64,000 nucleotides of DNA. It comes from Clitopilus passeckerianus. Taxonomy: Eukaryota > Basidiomycota > Agaricomycetes > Agaricales > Entolomataceae. The notes beneath the pieces were generated by a model. The model was not told where the DNA came from. It saw nothing but the letters and a program-made list of their open reading frames with translations, and did no database searches. Made by a program: the position numbers and the translations under genes. Location: positions 124,001 through 188,000 of the forward strand of contig CALYLX010000152.1 of NCBI GenBank assembly GCA_944990035.1. Direction: 5' to 3'. Shown here piece by piece: positions 23,398 through 35,573 of the stretch (position 1 is the first letter of the stretch; each line of letters starts with the position of its first letter).

Positions 23398-25782
23398 ATG
23401 GGACAATCGACCTCCAGCCCTGCTGAAGCTCAAGCCTCGCGTTCTCCTACCCCAATTGATGCGTCTGACGCGTCGGCGGAGGTACCAATCAAGTTCTCAG
23501 CCAATGATTTCGCTCAGAGTCTCAACGCACAAGCGACAGAGCTTGAGGCAAAACGGTTCTACTCTGAGCATGAGTGGAACAACCTCAACGAATACCAACG
23601 ATTCGTCATAATTTCCACTGCGCTTGAGTTTCGCGATCACAATGAACGCCTTTTGGACGCGTCTGACGCGTCCAACACGGGCAGAAGCAAACCAACCCCC
23701 ACAAGCCGGGAGCTAGAAGACTCCCAAGAGCCGGCGTCGCGCCCCCAGTACACCGTGAAGGACAGACAAGAATGGTATCAGGCGTTGCATGAAGCGCGGT
23801 ATGACCGAGAGGCTAAACGCCAGTGGGGAGACCAGCTCTATGCCGGGAAACTGCGACGGATGAACAAGGTCGGTGGACTATCAGTCAAGACCGATTGTCC
23901 CACCACTGACAATTGACCTCTTCAACAGAATTGCGTACAATGCAGCGACGCTGGAGTTGCTTGCATTCGCGATGGGGACAAGGTCGTCTGTCAACATTGT
24001 GCTAATGGTCGGTGTCGAATTCGATGCGAACACGTCGTGCGATTCTACGTGGATTACGCGTCTAAAAAGCTTCAAATTAGCGTTTCGGAGGCCCGGACAC
24101 GATACCGTGTCATGGGTGGCGCCCGGCGTTCGATGCTTCCAGAAATCCAACTAACCCGCAACACGGGAAACGAACCAGAGGAAGGTGAAACGCGTCATGG
24201 ACAAGCCGTGAATCCGCCTTCCTTTTCCGCCTTCAAGGCCCTCCCTCCACTACACCGAAATCTGGCAACGGTAGACAAGAGTGCCACTTTGCCTAGCATT
24301 AGCAGAGCACGCCATGAGGCCTGTCAGTCTCCACGCCAGCACATCCCCCTGAATCGTTTGGCCTCCCCTACCGGGAGCCAAGGTTCATCCGAATATGTCC
24401 CCAGCCGATCGAGCTCACCCTTCCCTGTGTCTCACACTACTCGGGCCTCAAACACTTTACCTGTTGCTTTGGAGGAGGCCCCAATCAACTTTTCTGTCGA
24501 CGATATATCTGGGGATCTCACCTTTCAGGAGACAGAAGTCGAGGCCAGGCGCTTCTACTCTGGACGCGAATGGGATGGCCTAAACGATTTTCAGCGAAGT
24601 GTCATAGCTTCCAAGGCAGTCGAATTCCGTGACCGCAATAGGCACGGATTGGAAGCGTCCGATCTGATTCGCATGGACATTCCGAATCCGTATTCGAAGA
24701 TAAGCAATGAAGGCTTGGAAGAGTGGCCGGCGGCCCTGAAAGGGGTTCAGGTCACGAAGCAAGAGGAAGAAGAGTGGCGTCAAGTAATGTGGGATGCGAT
24801 GTATGACCGACTTGCCCAACGTCAATGGGGCGATCGAATCTATGCTGGAAAACTGAAGATGTCGAAGGTGAGCACATATGTCAGCTTTTCGATTAAGCCC
24901 ACTTTTAACACCTTTTTCGTCGACAGAACTGTTCAAGTTGCATCAGGGCTAGAATTCCTTGCATTCGTAAAGCAAACACGGTTGTTTGCACAAATTGCCG
25001 CGAGCGGCGAGCAAGTTGCAGGTGCCAACACCTTGAACGGTTCTATGTGGACTACGCTTCTCGAAAGCTTAATATTAACCTTTCGGTCGCTTTGGCGCGT
25101 TACAGTCTCTTAGGCGGCGCGACACGCGAATCTCGTGACACGATAACTCCTGAACCTAGCTCCAACTCTAGGAATATCCGAGAGACACCAGCCGAAGCCA
25201 CGACGCGCCATGCACTGGCAAATTGCCAAGACGTGAATGGGGCCAAAAGTGCTACAGTATCTCAACAGTTAGCCCTATCCTCTCGCCGTCAACCAGCTTG
25301 GGTTGATCCTCCGAGCTCCCCTTCCGGGAGTGATAATTCCATTGAAGTTATCGCCCATCGGGCTGTCCCATCCTCATCCTTGTGTCAAAGGAATGGAGCC
25401 TCAAAGTCTGACTTGCGATCGCTCGCGACAAGTACTGGTAGCCACTGGAAACGGAAGAGCGAACAATTAGACAAGCAACTAGAAGAAGCTAATCGCATTT
25501 CAAATTATCGATACAGCAGTGAGTGCCTTGCACATTCTTTCTTTGTGATCGGCTCATGATCGCGAACCTCCAGCCGTTCGTGCCTTGGCCGAGAATCTTT
25601 TCCACCAAGTCTCCAATGCTCGGTCTTTCCTCGAATCCTCCATTCCTTCGCTCCCAGATGCATCCCCATCTTCAAGCAGGATTCCTATACCCGCCAGAGC
25701 ATTGTCTGAGCAAGAGGAACGCTTAAGGGCAGCATTGTCGGCTTATCGAAAGGGACTCCAGGATCTCGAGGGAGCGAAGTAG
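23398..25782 (+). CDS. Cys-rich two-module protein of unknown family, 736 aa
   Basis: Exons: 23398-23868, 23929-24867, 24927-25518, 25574-25782. The protein starts MGQSTSSP, fitting the MGxxxS N-myristoylation consensus. It contains the same module twice: a helical part (RFYSEHEWNNLNEYQRFVI / RFYSGREWDGLNDFQRSVI, then RQWGDQLYAGKL / RQWGDRIYAGKL) followed across an intron by a Cys-rich finger (NCVQC..C..CQHC..C..CEH / NCSSC..C..CTNC..C..CQH) ending in RFYVDYASxKL. The spacing C-x2-C-x5-C-x8-C-x2-C suggests metal binding. A Ser/Pro-rich linker and a C-terminal coiled-coil-like segment (SEQEERLRAALSAYRKGL) follow. I do not recognise the family; a related gene lies downstream. Confidence 0.78.
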
Positions 25783-26266
25783 CCCTGCTCCCTCCGCGTG
25801 GCAGATCAAGAAGAGTCCGTGCCTAACCATATACATTCAGAATTTACTTCGTGTCTTCCTCCCTTCTTCACATCTACGTTTATGTTTTCACGAACAGATC
25901 CAATCTCAAGTACTGCTTGGCCAGTATCACAGCTATGTCTATTCTTCGTCGAAATGTATCTACGTTGGCCTGCTGTATTATACTCGATTATCGAACAACT
26001 TGAATATTGATATATTGATGAGAGTCTTGGAGATGGTGAAGAGGTGCAAGAACGTGGCATACCATCGAAAATTTAGGCAACTGGTGATGACGGGAGAAAG
26101 TTGCAATAGTTCCCTATCTAGGTATCGATACCAAGTTCGCCGCTTGTCAATCAACGTCCATATTCTGGGGTGCTGTTCCTAGGCATGCGCCCAGGACATA
26201 CATACTGGCTACTGCTGCCATACTCCTATTCGTTCCTCCCTTCTTTCCGCCCCGTCGTCTTCCAAC
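25783..26266. other. Intergenic between the two MGQ Cys-rich genes
   Basis: No gene or clear regulatory element was recognised. Confidence 0.5.
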
Positions 26267-27735
26267 ATGGGGCAAACAGCTTCCCAGCCTACCGATGGGC
26301 ACTCGGTGTTGCCTGCATTCCGTGATGGCGGTGCTGACTTGGACAATGAAATCGCTCTCTCTCGTCTACGGAAACAAGCAGGTGGCCCGATCGCGAAAAA
26401 TGTGTATGCCGATAGCAAATGCCGATCTCAGGCCCCGCAATCCAGTAAAAAGACCAGCAGTATAACACCAGAAACACTGGAGATGGATCAACCAAATCCG
26501 TTCGCGACCATCGATAAGTATGGCCTGGAAAAATGGCCTGATGCGGGGGTAGGCACCAAAATGACGGAGAAAGAAAAGAAAGAGTTCCGAGAAGTCCTTT
26601 GGTACGCTATGTACGACGTCGCGGCCCAATGCCAATGGGCCGGGAGATTTTTTGACGGAAGAATCCGCATGGCGAAGGTGCCTTTCCGAACGAGTTCGTC
26701 TAGTAGACCCTAACTGATAGTATCATGCTCTAGACATGTTCGAAGTGCAATCAGCTCGGTATTCCTTGCAAGAGAGGCCCAAGGGCCACCTGCAAGTACT
26801 GTCACGACCATAGACAACCTGGCGTCAGATGTCAGCACCTCGAGCGTTATTATGTGGATTACGCTTCCCGCAGAATGAACATCGACCTATCTGTCTCTAT
26901 GGATCGCTTTCGTATTGCCGGAGGGCCGACTCGAGAAAGACCGGGCAACGGTAGGCAGAAGCAAAAGGCTGCCCCCGCGCCTCGCCCGGCCAATACACGA
27001 AGGAACGGAGTGGTGAGGCAAGGGACAATTCAAAGGGCCATGTCGGCGATGCCGATCACCCCTCTTTTGCATGACGGGGGTGTTCTTGGGCCACACAGGC
27101 GAAGCTCCAGGGTACAAAAAACCAGAACGAGTGATGTCGCGACGAAGAATACTCGAGGATCAGGACTTCGTGAAACTACTTTATCGATCCCCACCGAAGG
27201 ACCGCCATCTAAAATAGGCCAGTCAGCTCAACCTACCGTCCGCCCTCCTAGTCCATCCCCTTCCGTTATCGAGATAGTGCCTGCTGAAGCTGCTCCTGGA
27301 CCGAACCAATGGTCGGAGAACTCGGTTACTCGTGACGAAGTGCCGGAGGTGGCGCCAATGGTCGTGGCCGAAGTGCAACGAGATGTTGAGCTGAGCCACC
27401 TAGCAGAGGTCAGTGCGTTGAAGGAACGGTTGAAGGTGAACCAGGATCAGCGTCAATCCCTTCGGAAACAATACCAGGGTAGGATCATCCTGATTTATAA
27501 GAATGCTCCCCAACTGAAAGATTCGTCCATCATTTCAGAACTTCGTTCAGTATCGCAGACCTTTTTCCACGAGGTTGCTGATGCTCAGTCCGTACTCGAG
27601 GTGTCTCTCGGGTCTTCTAATGAAGCGCCGGAGTTGGTCAAAACATTGACCGAACAGGAGAAATATCTGCGTGCGGCATCTTTGAGGTATCGCCAGGGTT
27701 TGTGGCCAATTGACAAAGAACTCCAATCTACCTGA
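26267..27735 (+). CDS. Cys-rich single-module protein, paralogue of the 23398 gene, 470 aa
   Basis: Exons: 26267-26677 and 26734-27735, with an intron at the same place as in the neighbour, just before the first Cys pair. It starts MGQTASQP, again an MGxxxS myristoylation-type start. It keeps the GLEKWPD and WYAMYDVAAQCQWA helical part and the finger (TCSKC..C..CKYC..C..CQHLERYYVDYASRRM) but lacks the RFYS-EW helical segment. The C-terminus has a helical region (LSHLAEVSALKERLKVNQDQ) and ends in LTEQEKYLRAASLRYRQGL, homologous to the neighbour's tail. Function is unknown; membrane tethering by myristoylation is an inference from the first residues. Confidence 0.78.
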
Positions 27736-27977
27736 ACTGAATCCTTCTGGTTGCTGTAGTCTGATTCTCCGCCTCATTCGCTTCCCGAAAAAAATTGCAA
27801 CATTACTAGGTGTAACCAATACAGAATGTAGGAAAGTGTTCGGTAGAATAAATGTCGGTTGATGTAGATAAATGATGTGCCTATACGGAAGCTCATTACT
27901 CATTGCCATTCCCTGAGATGCCACGGCCTGCATTGCACACCGATATCCGTCCACGAGGGGAAGAAGGAATGGTGGAT

Positions 27978-29884
27978 TCAAACTGCTTGAGCAGGCGAAT
28001 CATCTCTATTGGTAAGACGTCCTGGTAATACCAAGGGTTGAAGGGTAGACCTACGTCCCGCCAGTTTCATCTTCTCATCCAGTGGAACATCTGTAAGAGC
28101 CATATCGACATGACCTGGGATTATGGAAGCGTCTTCTGGATGGGATGATATCGGTGCGGGCGGTAATCGTTTGGAGGCAAGATTCTCAGCTTCATACATC
28201 TTGGCCGAGACGAGAACCAAGTCTGAAACAACTCGGGTTGCTGTAGAGGAGTGCATAGTAGATGAGTCACTTGAACAATGCTCATCATAATTCGGAACAT
28301 GAATACTCACCTGACGACTCCTTCAGCAGTTCATTTCCACCTAGAACAATCTTGGCGGCTGTCGATTGGCTAGAGACTGCCACATTCCCCACTTCTCGGA
28401 TGACAGAAAAAGGTTCCCTTGAAGCACGTTTGTTCCCAAGTACATCACCCAGGCCCAGAAGATCATCATCTTCATTAAAGCTAATAGTCGGTGGAAGAGA
28501 CGGCGCGGAATCCTGGGTATGAATTGCCCCATACTCGTTCTCATCTTCACATCGGGAAGGGGAAGCAGATTCCTTCGCTTCTGTAGATGATGGCGTGCTG
28601 TTCATATCCGCAGAGCACGTCGAGTTATCAGTCCTAGCCGAAGTGGAATGGGCGCTCGGAGATGTCACCAGGATCTTAGGAGAGCGTGGTGGTGGAGGAA
28701 AACCCGAGGAAGATGATACACAGGGGCCAGGAACAAGAAGAGAGCTGGGATCGAGTGGAATATCAGCTATGGTCAGATCGTATATCGTCGTCGTAGTGAC
28801 AGGCTTCTTCGAAACTGGAGTTACAGCACTGCGAAGGTTTGAGAGCCGATTCTTCTTCTTCAGATTAGGTTCCTGAGCCAAAGCAGCTTGTTCGTAGACT
28901 TCAAAGTCATAAACCGTCGACTTCGGGACGTCACCAAACGCGATGCCTGGTTCATAGAAGCTATTGCCGTTTAATGCAAATGGATCCGCGGCATCAAAAG
29001 CGTCCTGAGTCTCTGGAGCAACATCTGGTTCCTTCTCCTGTGAGCTAGCCTTTCCGTTCCTAATGATGTTCGTAACAGCTTCCATAGAGCTTCGAGGACT
29101 CAGCAAGGTCATAGCGCGAGAAGCCCTTGGGCTGATAGCAGGCGATAGGGAACGAAGAGAATCGCCCAGACTAGTTTGAGATGTGAGAAGGGGCGAGCCT
29201 TTGAAACCCCGCCTTTTTGCTAACCCGCCTAGTTCGATAGATACACTGTGAGGTTTGTTTCCACCAGGTAGGTTCGTCGCGGAGACTTGGGCTCCATCAG
29301 AAAGACTGGGCTTGTGTCGTGAAGCTGGACTGTGCGAGATAGCTGGTGACTCGATTGATGTCAAAGAAGTTGTTGACATTCTATGAGTAGAGAAAGTAGG
29401 CGACAGAAAGCCAGTATTTGGAGTGCCGGCGGAGCTTCCTGTTGCTTCTCGATGGATACTGGCTACGGATATGGATGATGCCTTCTTCTTCAGGAAAGGA
29501 AGTTGCCCTTTACGTCCAGCGTGCGTGGGCTTAGGAGGATCCTGATGCTTTCCCTCAAGTTCCAGACTTTCACGGGCAGAGACCCTCTGAGGTAGGTGTA
29601 GTTGGCGTGGAGGCCCGCTCACTAGCCTTCGTGTGAAGTCTATTGGCGAGGTTAGATAGACAGTGACTGGGTTTAGGTAGCGGCACACCTCTATCAGAGC
29701 TTAACCTAGGGGTCGCCGTTTGTATTCTAACTTGCGGCGAATTCGGGAATGAGAAAGGAAGGTCGGTAGGTGCTTGATACGAGTCCTGCAGGTTCCCAAA
29801 GGAATATACTGCTTGGACCACCCAGGTGAAAGCCTGACAAATCGCCTGATACAAGCGCTTGAAGAAGCCAGTGAACCCGTCCAT
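27978..29884 (-). CDS. Ser/Pro-rich protein of unknown function, 595 aa
   Basis: Exons (minus): 29689-29884, 28311-29639, 27978-28240; the phases fit and both introns have good GT-AG ends. Apart from a short amphipathic N-terminus (FKRLYQAICQAFTWVVQAVY) the protein is largely disordered, with Ser/Thr/Pro-rich tracts and acidic patches (NEDDDLLGLGDVLG). No domain was recognised. It is convergent with the Cys-rich gene at 26267-27735. Confidence 0.7.
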
Positions 29885-30529
29885 ATCCCCTCAAACGTTG
29901 CCGGCGAGTTCGATCAGGATGTTGAAGAACGGCGAGCTGGAGCAGGATATAGGAATGCAGCTTCGAAACTTTCAATTGATACCACGTCGTGGGTGGTCAA
30001 CGATCAAATTGGCTGTAACGTATGTAAGCACCCATGCGGTCTAGCTTTCCAAAAGATGTCATGAAGGAATGTGCCATTGACACTGAAGACATGCTGAGGA
30101 CGACCATGGGTGATCGACTTTTGCTTTTCCTCTTCGGTTTACGTGTTGAATTGTGTGCGATTAGCGCCACCATCAACCTCATGGCTGGCTTCATTTGCAC
30201 CAGGTCTGCAGAAACCTCCATGTCTCCGTGTCCAAATCTCATTAATTTCAAGATTTCGCATCGTTTCCGATCATATCCCTGGCGCATTTTCTTTGCATCC
30301 TTCTAGATGCCTTCTGGCGGTGTCCTTTCTGCAACGAGGAATGATTTTGAAAGCAGTCAGGGAAAGTTTTTAGGGCCTCCAGCGCTTTGTTCGCACCCAT
30401 CACTGCCACCTCGGCCAGCTTCGAATAAACTTCTCCCTCCGTCAAAATGCATAAAAGGCCACTGTCAGGTCGGAGGCTGCCTGTTTCCCATTACTCTCCT
30501 CCCCTTCTCTTTCGTTTTCTCTGCACCAA
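29885..30529. other. Intergenic; possible weak minus-strand frame
   Basis: No homology was recognised. A minus-strand frame at 30248-30445 looks partly helical (VYSKLAEVAVMGANKALEAL) but lacks support for a full gene. Confidence 0.4.
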
Positions 30530-31346
30530 ATGGCGCCAAAAACTCATAAGTGGATCTCTGGTTGGTTTCTGCTTACTGCCCCTTTGATGTTATGGGATGC
30601 TGGCTATTGCTTGATGCGGTAAGTAATTCGAAAATCCTCATTTTTTGGACTTTGACTCATTTAATTTTAGGCCACGTTCCATGGTGGGAGGAGACCTGCA
30701 TTGGCTCTGGAAGTTTTATGACATATACGGAGGAGTCGACCACGTACGCCCGTTTCTTGTTCGAGATGAAGGGCTTCGCTCATGTGATGCTCAGGTATAT
30801 GGTGTGGATGCATTTAATAATGGCGAGGGATTTGCGGGAGGAGCAGGTCGGTCTTGATTGCCACAGCGAAGCTGTTTTCTTACACTTACCGCCGTCCTTT
30901 AGCCGTTATGAACGTCCTCGAAATTCTCACCAACGTAGGTCCACCACCAATCTAGGCAATGCATGTCAATCACACATTCCCCAACCAGCTCATCTATCTA
31001 TACCTCGTTCATATCAAATCCTCAAACCTCGCACCATTATTTGGGTATACGGGCGCCGTCATGACTCTCGCCAAGACCATCTTATACGTTACCCAAGAAT
31101 ATTTTTGCAGTGGCTGCTCTGTCGGACACAATGATTTCGTGACCACCTTCTTTTTCTGGATCATGCCCAATACGTGCGTAGCTTCCCCAGCTTCATTAAC
31201 TTCCCAACTTAAACTAACTCACGTTCGATCGACTCAGGGTGTGGATCATTTTCTGTACCTCAATCATTTGGAGATTGGGAAAGGATATTGCTTCCTTTAT
31301 GAATGCCCCAACTGGCAAGCAGCTTCATAATGGAAAGATAGAATGA
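30530..31346 (+). CDS. EXPERA-domain (EBP/TM6SF-like) membrane protein, 179 aa
   Basis: Exons: 30530-30618, 30671-30743, 30795-30846, 30903-30934, 30989-31173, 31238-31346. The spliced protein begins MAPKTHKWISGWFLLTAP, has the conserved core RPRSMVGGDLHWLWKFYDIY, VDHVYGVDAFNNGEGF and NVLEILTNLIYLYL, and ends with two hydrophobic helices (FGYTGAVMTLAKTILYVTQE; FFFWIMPNTVWIIFC). EXPERA proteins are four-helix ER membrane proteins related to sterol delta8-delta7 isomerase and sigma-2/TM6SF proteins. The substrate here is unknown; many fungal members have no assigned role. Very short exons 3 and 4 (52 and 32 nt) are fixed by frame and motif. Confidence 0.8.
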
Positions 31347-32291
31347 AGTCCGGAGAAAAGAGAAGATTCTGAAGATGACTTTACCGTACGTAATGAAACG
31401 GCGGTCTTATTGTACTGCGTATGATTTCTACTGCCATGTTTTGTAGAGTGTTCCCACACGAATGTAGCGATATTTGAGCCTCGTATTTCTGCGTCCCATG
31501 GACTTGCGTCTCGGGTTCAGGGGTTTTATTATCAAGGTGTTCATATCCGAAGCCGACGGTGCGAGGATCATCGCGGAGTAATCTTCCTCTTTCTGCAAGC
31601 CTTCAGCGCTTCAGCCCCTGATCACTATAGTTTCCAGCACCTCATTGCCATTGAACCGAGGCCTTGAAACGAAGCGCACTCATCGTAATTGACAGAGGTG
31701 AGGATTAGCAGCCGGTCTATATGGAGAAAGACAAGCGCCTGACATATCTTTGACAGATAGATATGCCATCTTATCCCATCCTCTCTGCCGACACTCAGGA
31801 ACAAGGCAGACTCTATAGAAAGGAGAAGCGGTCCTTGATAGAGTTGGCCCTCTTGAGACTCGGGCCTTCGGCTGGAACTGAGGAAAGCCTCAGGTCGATA
31901 TTTATCAGCCCCTTGCACATTATAATACATGACATTCCTCCAGCAACTGGGAGCTCGTTCACTTCCCTCGGGCAGGAGAAAGCACAGCTAGGCAAGAACT
32001 CGACAACTTATCGACAGTTTTGTCCACCTAACGAAGTCCCACTCGACACCCGCCTGAAATAGTCTGACAACATATGGAAACGTCGTCCGTGAGTGCGTAT
32101 GATCTGATCTTTACACCCTACTGGCGCTGAGTACACAAGATATTGATGCGGTTACTCAGTCCATACCGGTGGAAAGGAAGTCAGCGACTGCAAATCACTA
32201 TATAAGATCCCTGCTGGGAATATGGAGAAACTTCTGCACGAATCCAGTGCCACCACCAGCCTTCCTCAGCGCCGAACGAGAGAAAGAGAAG
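31347..32291. other. Intergenic, 0.95 kb
   Basis: No gene or repeat was recognised. Confidence 0.45.
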
Positions 32292-33712
32292 ATGGTTACA
32301 TCAACACCTGAGGCGACAATTCCTCACCTTACACTTGATGGGACATTGGGCGCGCTAGAGGTTGGGATACTGGTGGGGATGTTTCTGTTCGGGCTTGAGA
32401 CGGTGCAGACGTTCACTTATTATCAGTACGTATGTCTTCTGACGACTAGGGGTGATCTAATACACATTTCTTCCGGTCGATTACAGGAAATTTCCAAATG
32501 ATTCGCTGAGGCTGAAGCTATTCGTACGTGATGGTGAACCTAGTCTTGATGCGCCGTTGAGTGTGATTTCATGTGTTAGGTTGCGTGGGTGTGGCTGCTG
32601 GAACTGGCGCATACGGCCCTCTCATCACATTCAATATACTGGGTACGGAATGTCTTCCGTCTGCCACAGGTTTCCGCTACTGACCTGAGTTTATAGCTGA
32701 GCGTGACGAAATACGGCCATCCAGAGACACTGCTGCACTTTCCGATAACCACGTCGATTGTCTGTATCCTCTCGGGCTTGATTGGACCAGCTATACAGGT
32801 ACCGTCTCTCTCCTAAGGGTTGCTACACCTCGGGTCGCTGATTCTTCATTCCAGGCTTTCTTTGCCTATCGCATTCTCGTCCTCTCAGGGAGCTACATCA
32901 TTCCCGTCATATGCTGGATCCTGTCATTTGCCCGTGGCGTTAGCCTTTTTGGCGTTGCCGCGATCACAATCACCCATTCTGTCGTGGAATTCAGAAGGGA
33001 CGTCTATTGGTTACCCGTATTCGTGACCACAGTTTCAGCAGCCCTGGATATAACAATCGCAGGCACCCTCACGTACTATCTATGGCAGCGGAGGGAGGCT
33101 GATTTCAAGGGGTACGCCTCATTTCTCCTGGATGATGGTCAGGCTTGACCGTGTTACAGTACTCAGCAGATCATCGATCAAGTTATAAGATACACCATCC
33201 GTGAGTAACTTCCCTTTTCCAAAAATAACTCTGGCTGATATCGGGGATAGAGACGGGGCTATTAACAAGGTGTGTTGCACACAGATAGAGGCAGGTGGCA
33301 AAGAAACTGATCGGCTGAATTGGGCAGCATTGCGACATTAACGTTGCTGATCACGGTAAGCGACCTCGTGGATTCATGGCTGGCTTTTATGCTAAAACTT
33401 GCAACTAGTTCATTACACAAAGCACAAATTTTGCGTGGTTAGGCTTGTTCTACGTTATATCACGACGTGAGGCTTGTGTCTTCTGTTTCATTTGACCACT
33501 GACGAACGTCCGATGAAGTCTTTGCCAACTCTTTAATGGCTTCGTAGGAACTTCCATTTCTTGCTCAGTCTGGTGAAACTGACTCTTCAACCAGCCTGAA
33601 TGCGCGAGCTGGCCTGCGTCGCTTCGTAGCTGAACCTGGCGAAACAAACCTCGAGGCGAGCGCACGAATACCGACCGTAAGCCGTGCTGTTTTCAGCATT
33701 CTTCTAATCTAA
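32292..33712 (+). CDS. DUF6534 seven-helix membrane protein, 11 exons, 293 aa
   Basis: Exons: 32292-32425, 32487-32523, 32580-32642, 32697-32798, 32855-33111, 33160-33200, 33251-33269, 33328-33355, 33409-33466, 33519-33543, 33595-33712. The spliced protein has the family order: LDGTLGALEVGILVGMFLFG, QTFTYYQKFPNDSL, VAWVWLLELAHTALSSHSIYW, AFFAYRILVLSGS, a hydrophobic stretch, AALDITIAGTLTYYLWQRR, IIDQVIRYTIQTGLLTS, FAWLGLFYVISR and LFANSLMASLNARAGL. This is the hydrophobic pattern of the large Agaricomycete DUF6534 family, integral membrane proteins of unknown function. Several exons are under 30 nt; they are supported by phase and by the family motifs. Confidence 0.82.
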
Positions 33713-34168
33713 CCGACTTCAAAGTTCATGCCAGCTACGGGGACCAGAATCAACATCGAAATGTCAACGTACCAAGATAGCAATTCCTCAGCTCGTATGG
33801 ACGAATTGAAGTCGTACCGTGGCGATGTTTGAATTGTCAGAACTCACGCAACAATCATTACTAAAGGAAAAGTCGTGTACAGTATAATTTAAAGAATAAT
33901 TTAACAAAACAATGTGCCTTGGAACCCGAAGTTTGCCTGTTGAACATTCGAGACTTCGGTTGCCTTTTACCTCCAGCCATTACATTCCGAGGCTACGTAG
34001 TTAGCAGTGCGCAGCAGAAGCCTGGACAGCCACAGTGCATAGCCACAGTGGCAATGGAGAACACGATCCTTGCGTAATGGCCAATGATGTCATCCCTTTG
34101 GGGGCCATTTGAGGCCAGTTTCCAGCGTGGTGGTGCGTCCAAAAACTACCCCCCATCCATCTACCATT
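33713..34168. other. Intergenic
   Basis: Nothing was recognised. Confidence 0.45.
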
Positions 34169-34948
34169 ATGTCCTGGTTCGTTCAAAAAGCTGGAAGAAA
34201 GGTGTTCGGCAAGCATCTAGAGCAATACCGACCAGAAGACCCTTTGTACGAAACTTATGAGGATGAACGAGGTAATGTGAAACGCCGAAAGGTAAGCCGA
34301 CGGCTAGCCTTTGCGATAGACTTCCAAAAATTGACCTCAAAATCTTAACAGCGGGCGATACCACCTGGCTTGTCGAAACGTGATGCCGCAATTCTGAGAT
34401 CAGTTCAAAAGCGTGCCCATTACCTCGACAAAAGCTTCTCCCTCTGTGGCTTCAAATTCGGGTGGGCTTTCTGGATTGGCCTTATCCCAGTTGCAGGCGA
34501 TGCCATAGTCGCAGGCATGAACTACGGACTTGTGATTCGAAAAGCCCGACAAGCCGAAATTCCACCCTGGTTGCTCACCCAGATGATGACGCATCTCGCC
34601 ATCGGAACAGGTGTCGGCCTGGTTCCATTCGTTGGTGACCTTGTTGTCGCCGTCTACAAGCCAAACAGCAGGAATGCGGCTTTGCTTTACGAGCTCCTTC
34701 GAATCAGGGGGGAACAACTCCTCGCACTCGAAGGCAAAGAGGCTGACGGGACAAAGAAGAAAAGCGGGTTATGGAACCGAAAGAAGGGGAGCACGCCACC
34801 TGTTACGGAGCACGATGCAGAAGAAATCAAGCCTGGCGCAGGAATGACGACCAGTGGATTGGCGTCCCCTGAATTCGAGGCCTCATCTTCCGACGAAAAG
34901 TCCCAGAAACGGCTCGGCGTAGGAAGTTCTAGTAAGAAAGCCGTTTGA
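34169..34948 (+). CDS. DUF4112 protein, 239 aa
   Basis: Exons: 34169-34291 and 34352-34948. The N-terminus is MSWFVQKAGRKVFGKHLE; the DUF4112 core is LSKRDAAILRSVQKRAHYLD, FGWAFWIGLIPVAGDAIVA, IPPWLLTQMM and VGLVPFVGDLVVAVYKPNSR, with two glycine-rich hydrophobic hairpins that probably sit in a membrane. The C-terminal 80 residues are charged and disordered. The family is widespread in fungi and bacteria without known function. No lesion is seen. Confidence 0.85.
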
Positions 34949-35573
34949 TTTTATCGGTATATCATGTTTGATTCCGAGAGTGCCGCCATTTCAGACGCTA
35001 GAGGGCGTTTCGTCGAGAGATTTTCAAATTAGCGGGCTGGGCTAATCCGCTGCTGATGCACACGAAGTTTGACATGGATGATACAACGAGGAAATAAACG
35101 ATTTTTCACACTAAGTAAAGGACACTGTAGCTATTGCTGGTAAATTTGTATCCCGTATAGTCATTAGAAGCCTAGTTGCGGTTTTGTACGACCCTAATAC
35201 CATAATACACGAACCACTCTTTCCAAAACTCTCTTAGCATTGCCTTTTTCGAACAGAATCAAGGCGGACTTGAACGGGCCGTTGCTGTAGGATGATAGCC
35301 ATCGAGAAGGAGAAAATCTGAGAAAATCATAACTGTTAGGGGCACGGATGTTCTTGTATGAGGGTAGGAATAGTGAAATCGTACTGTCACCAGTCTGTCA
35401 CCATCATCAGCTGAACTCAGACGCAACAACTTTCCGGCGTGTTCGGGTTCTGATGCCTGGAAGACATAGGCCGATAGACATCAAGACGGGTGCAAATGAT
35501 AACGGTGTGGCTCGAATATAAATCAAGTCTGGTCCACAAGAAATGAAGTATCAAACAACAGCCCACATTCGCG
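34949..35573. other. Intergenic
   Basis: Nothing was recognised. Confidence 0.45.

Noticed and set aside
23461..23690. Palindromic GACGCGTC words repeated in the first MGQ gene
   Set aside because: They encode the repeated DASDAS peptide and look like codon-level coincidence rather than an operator.
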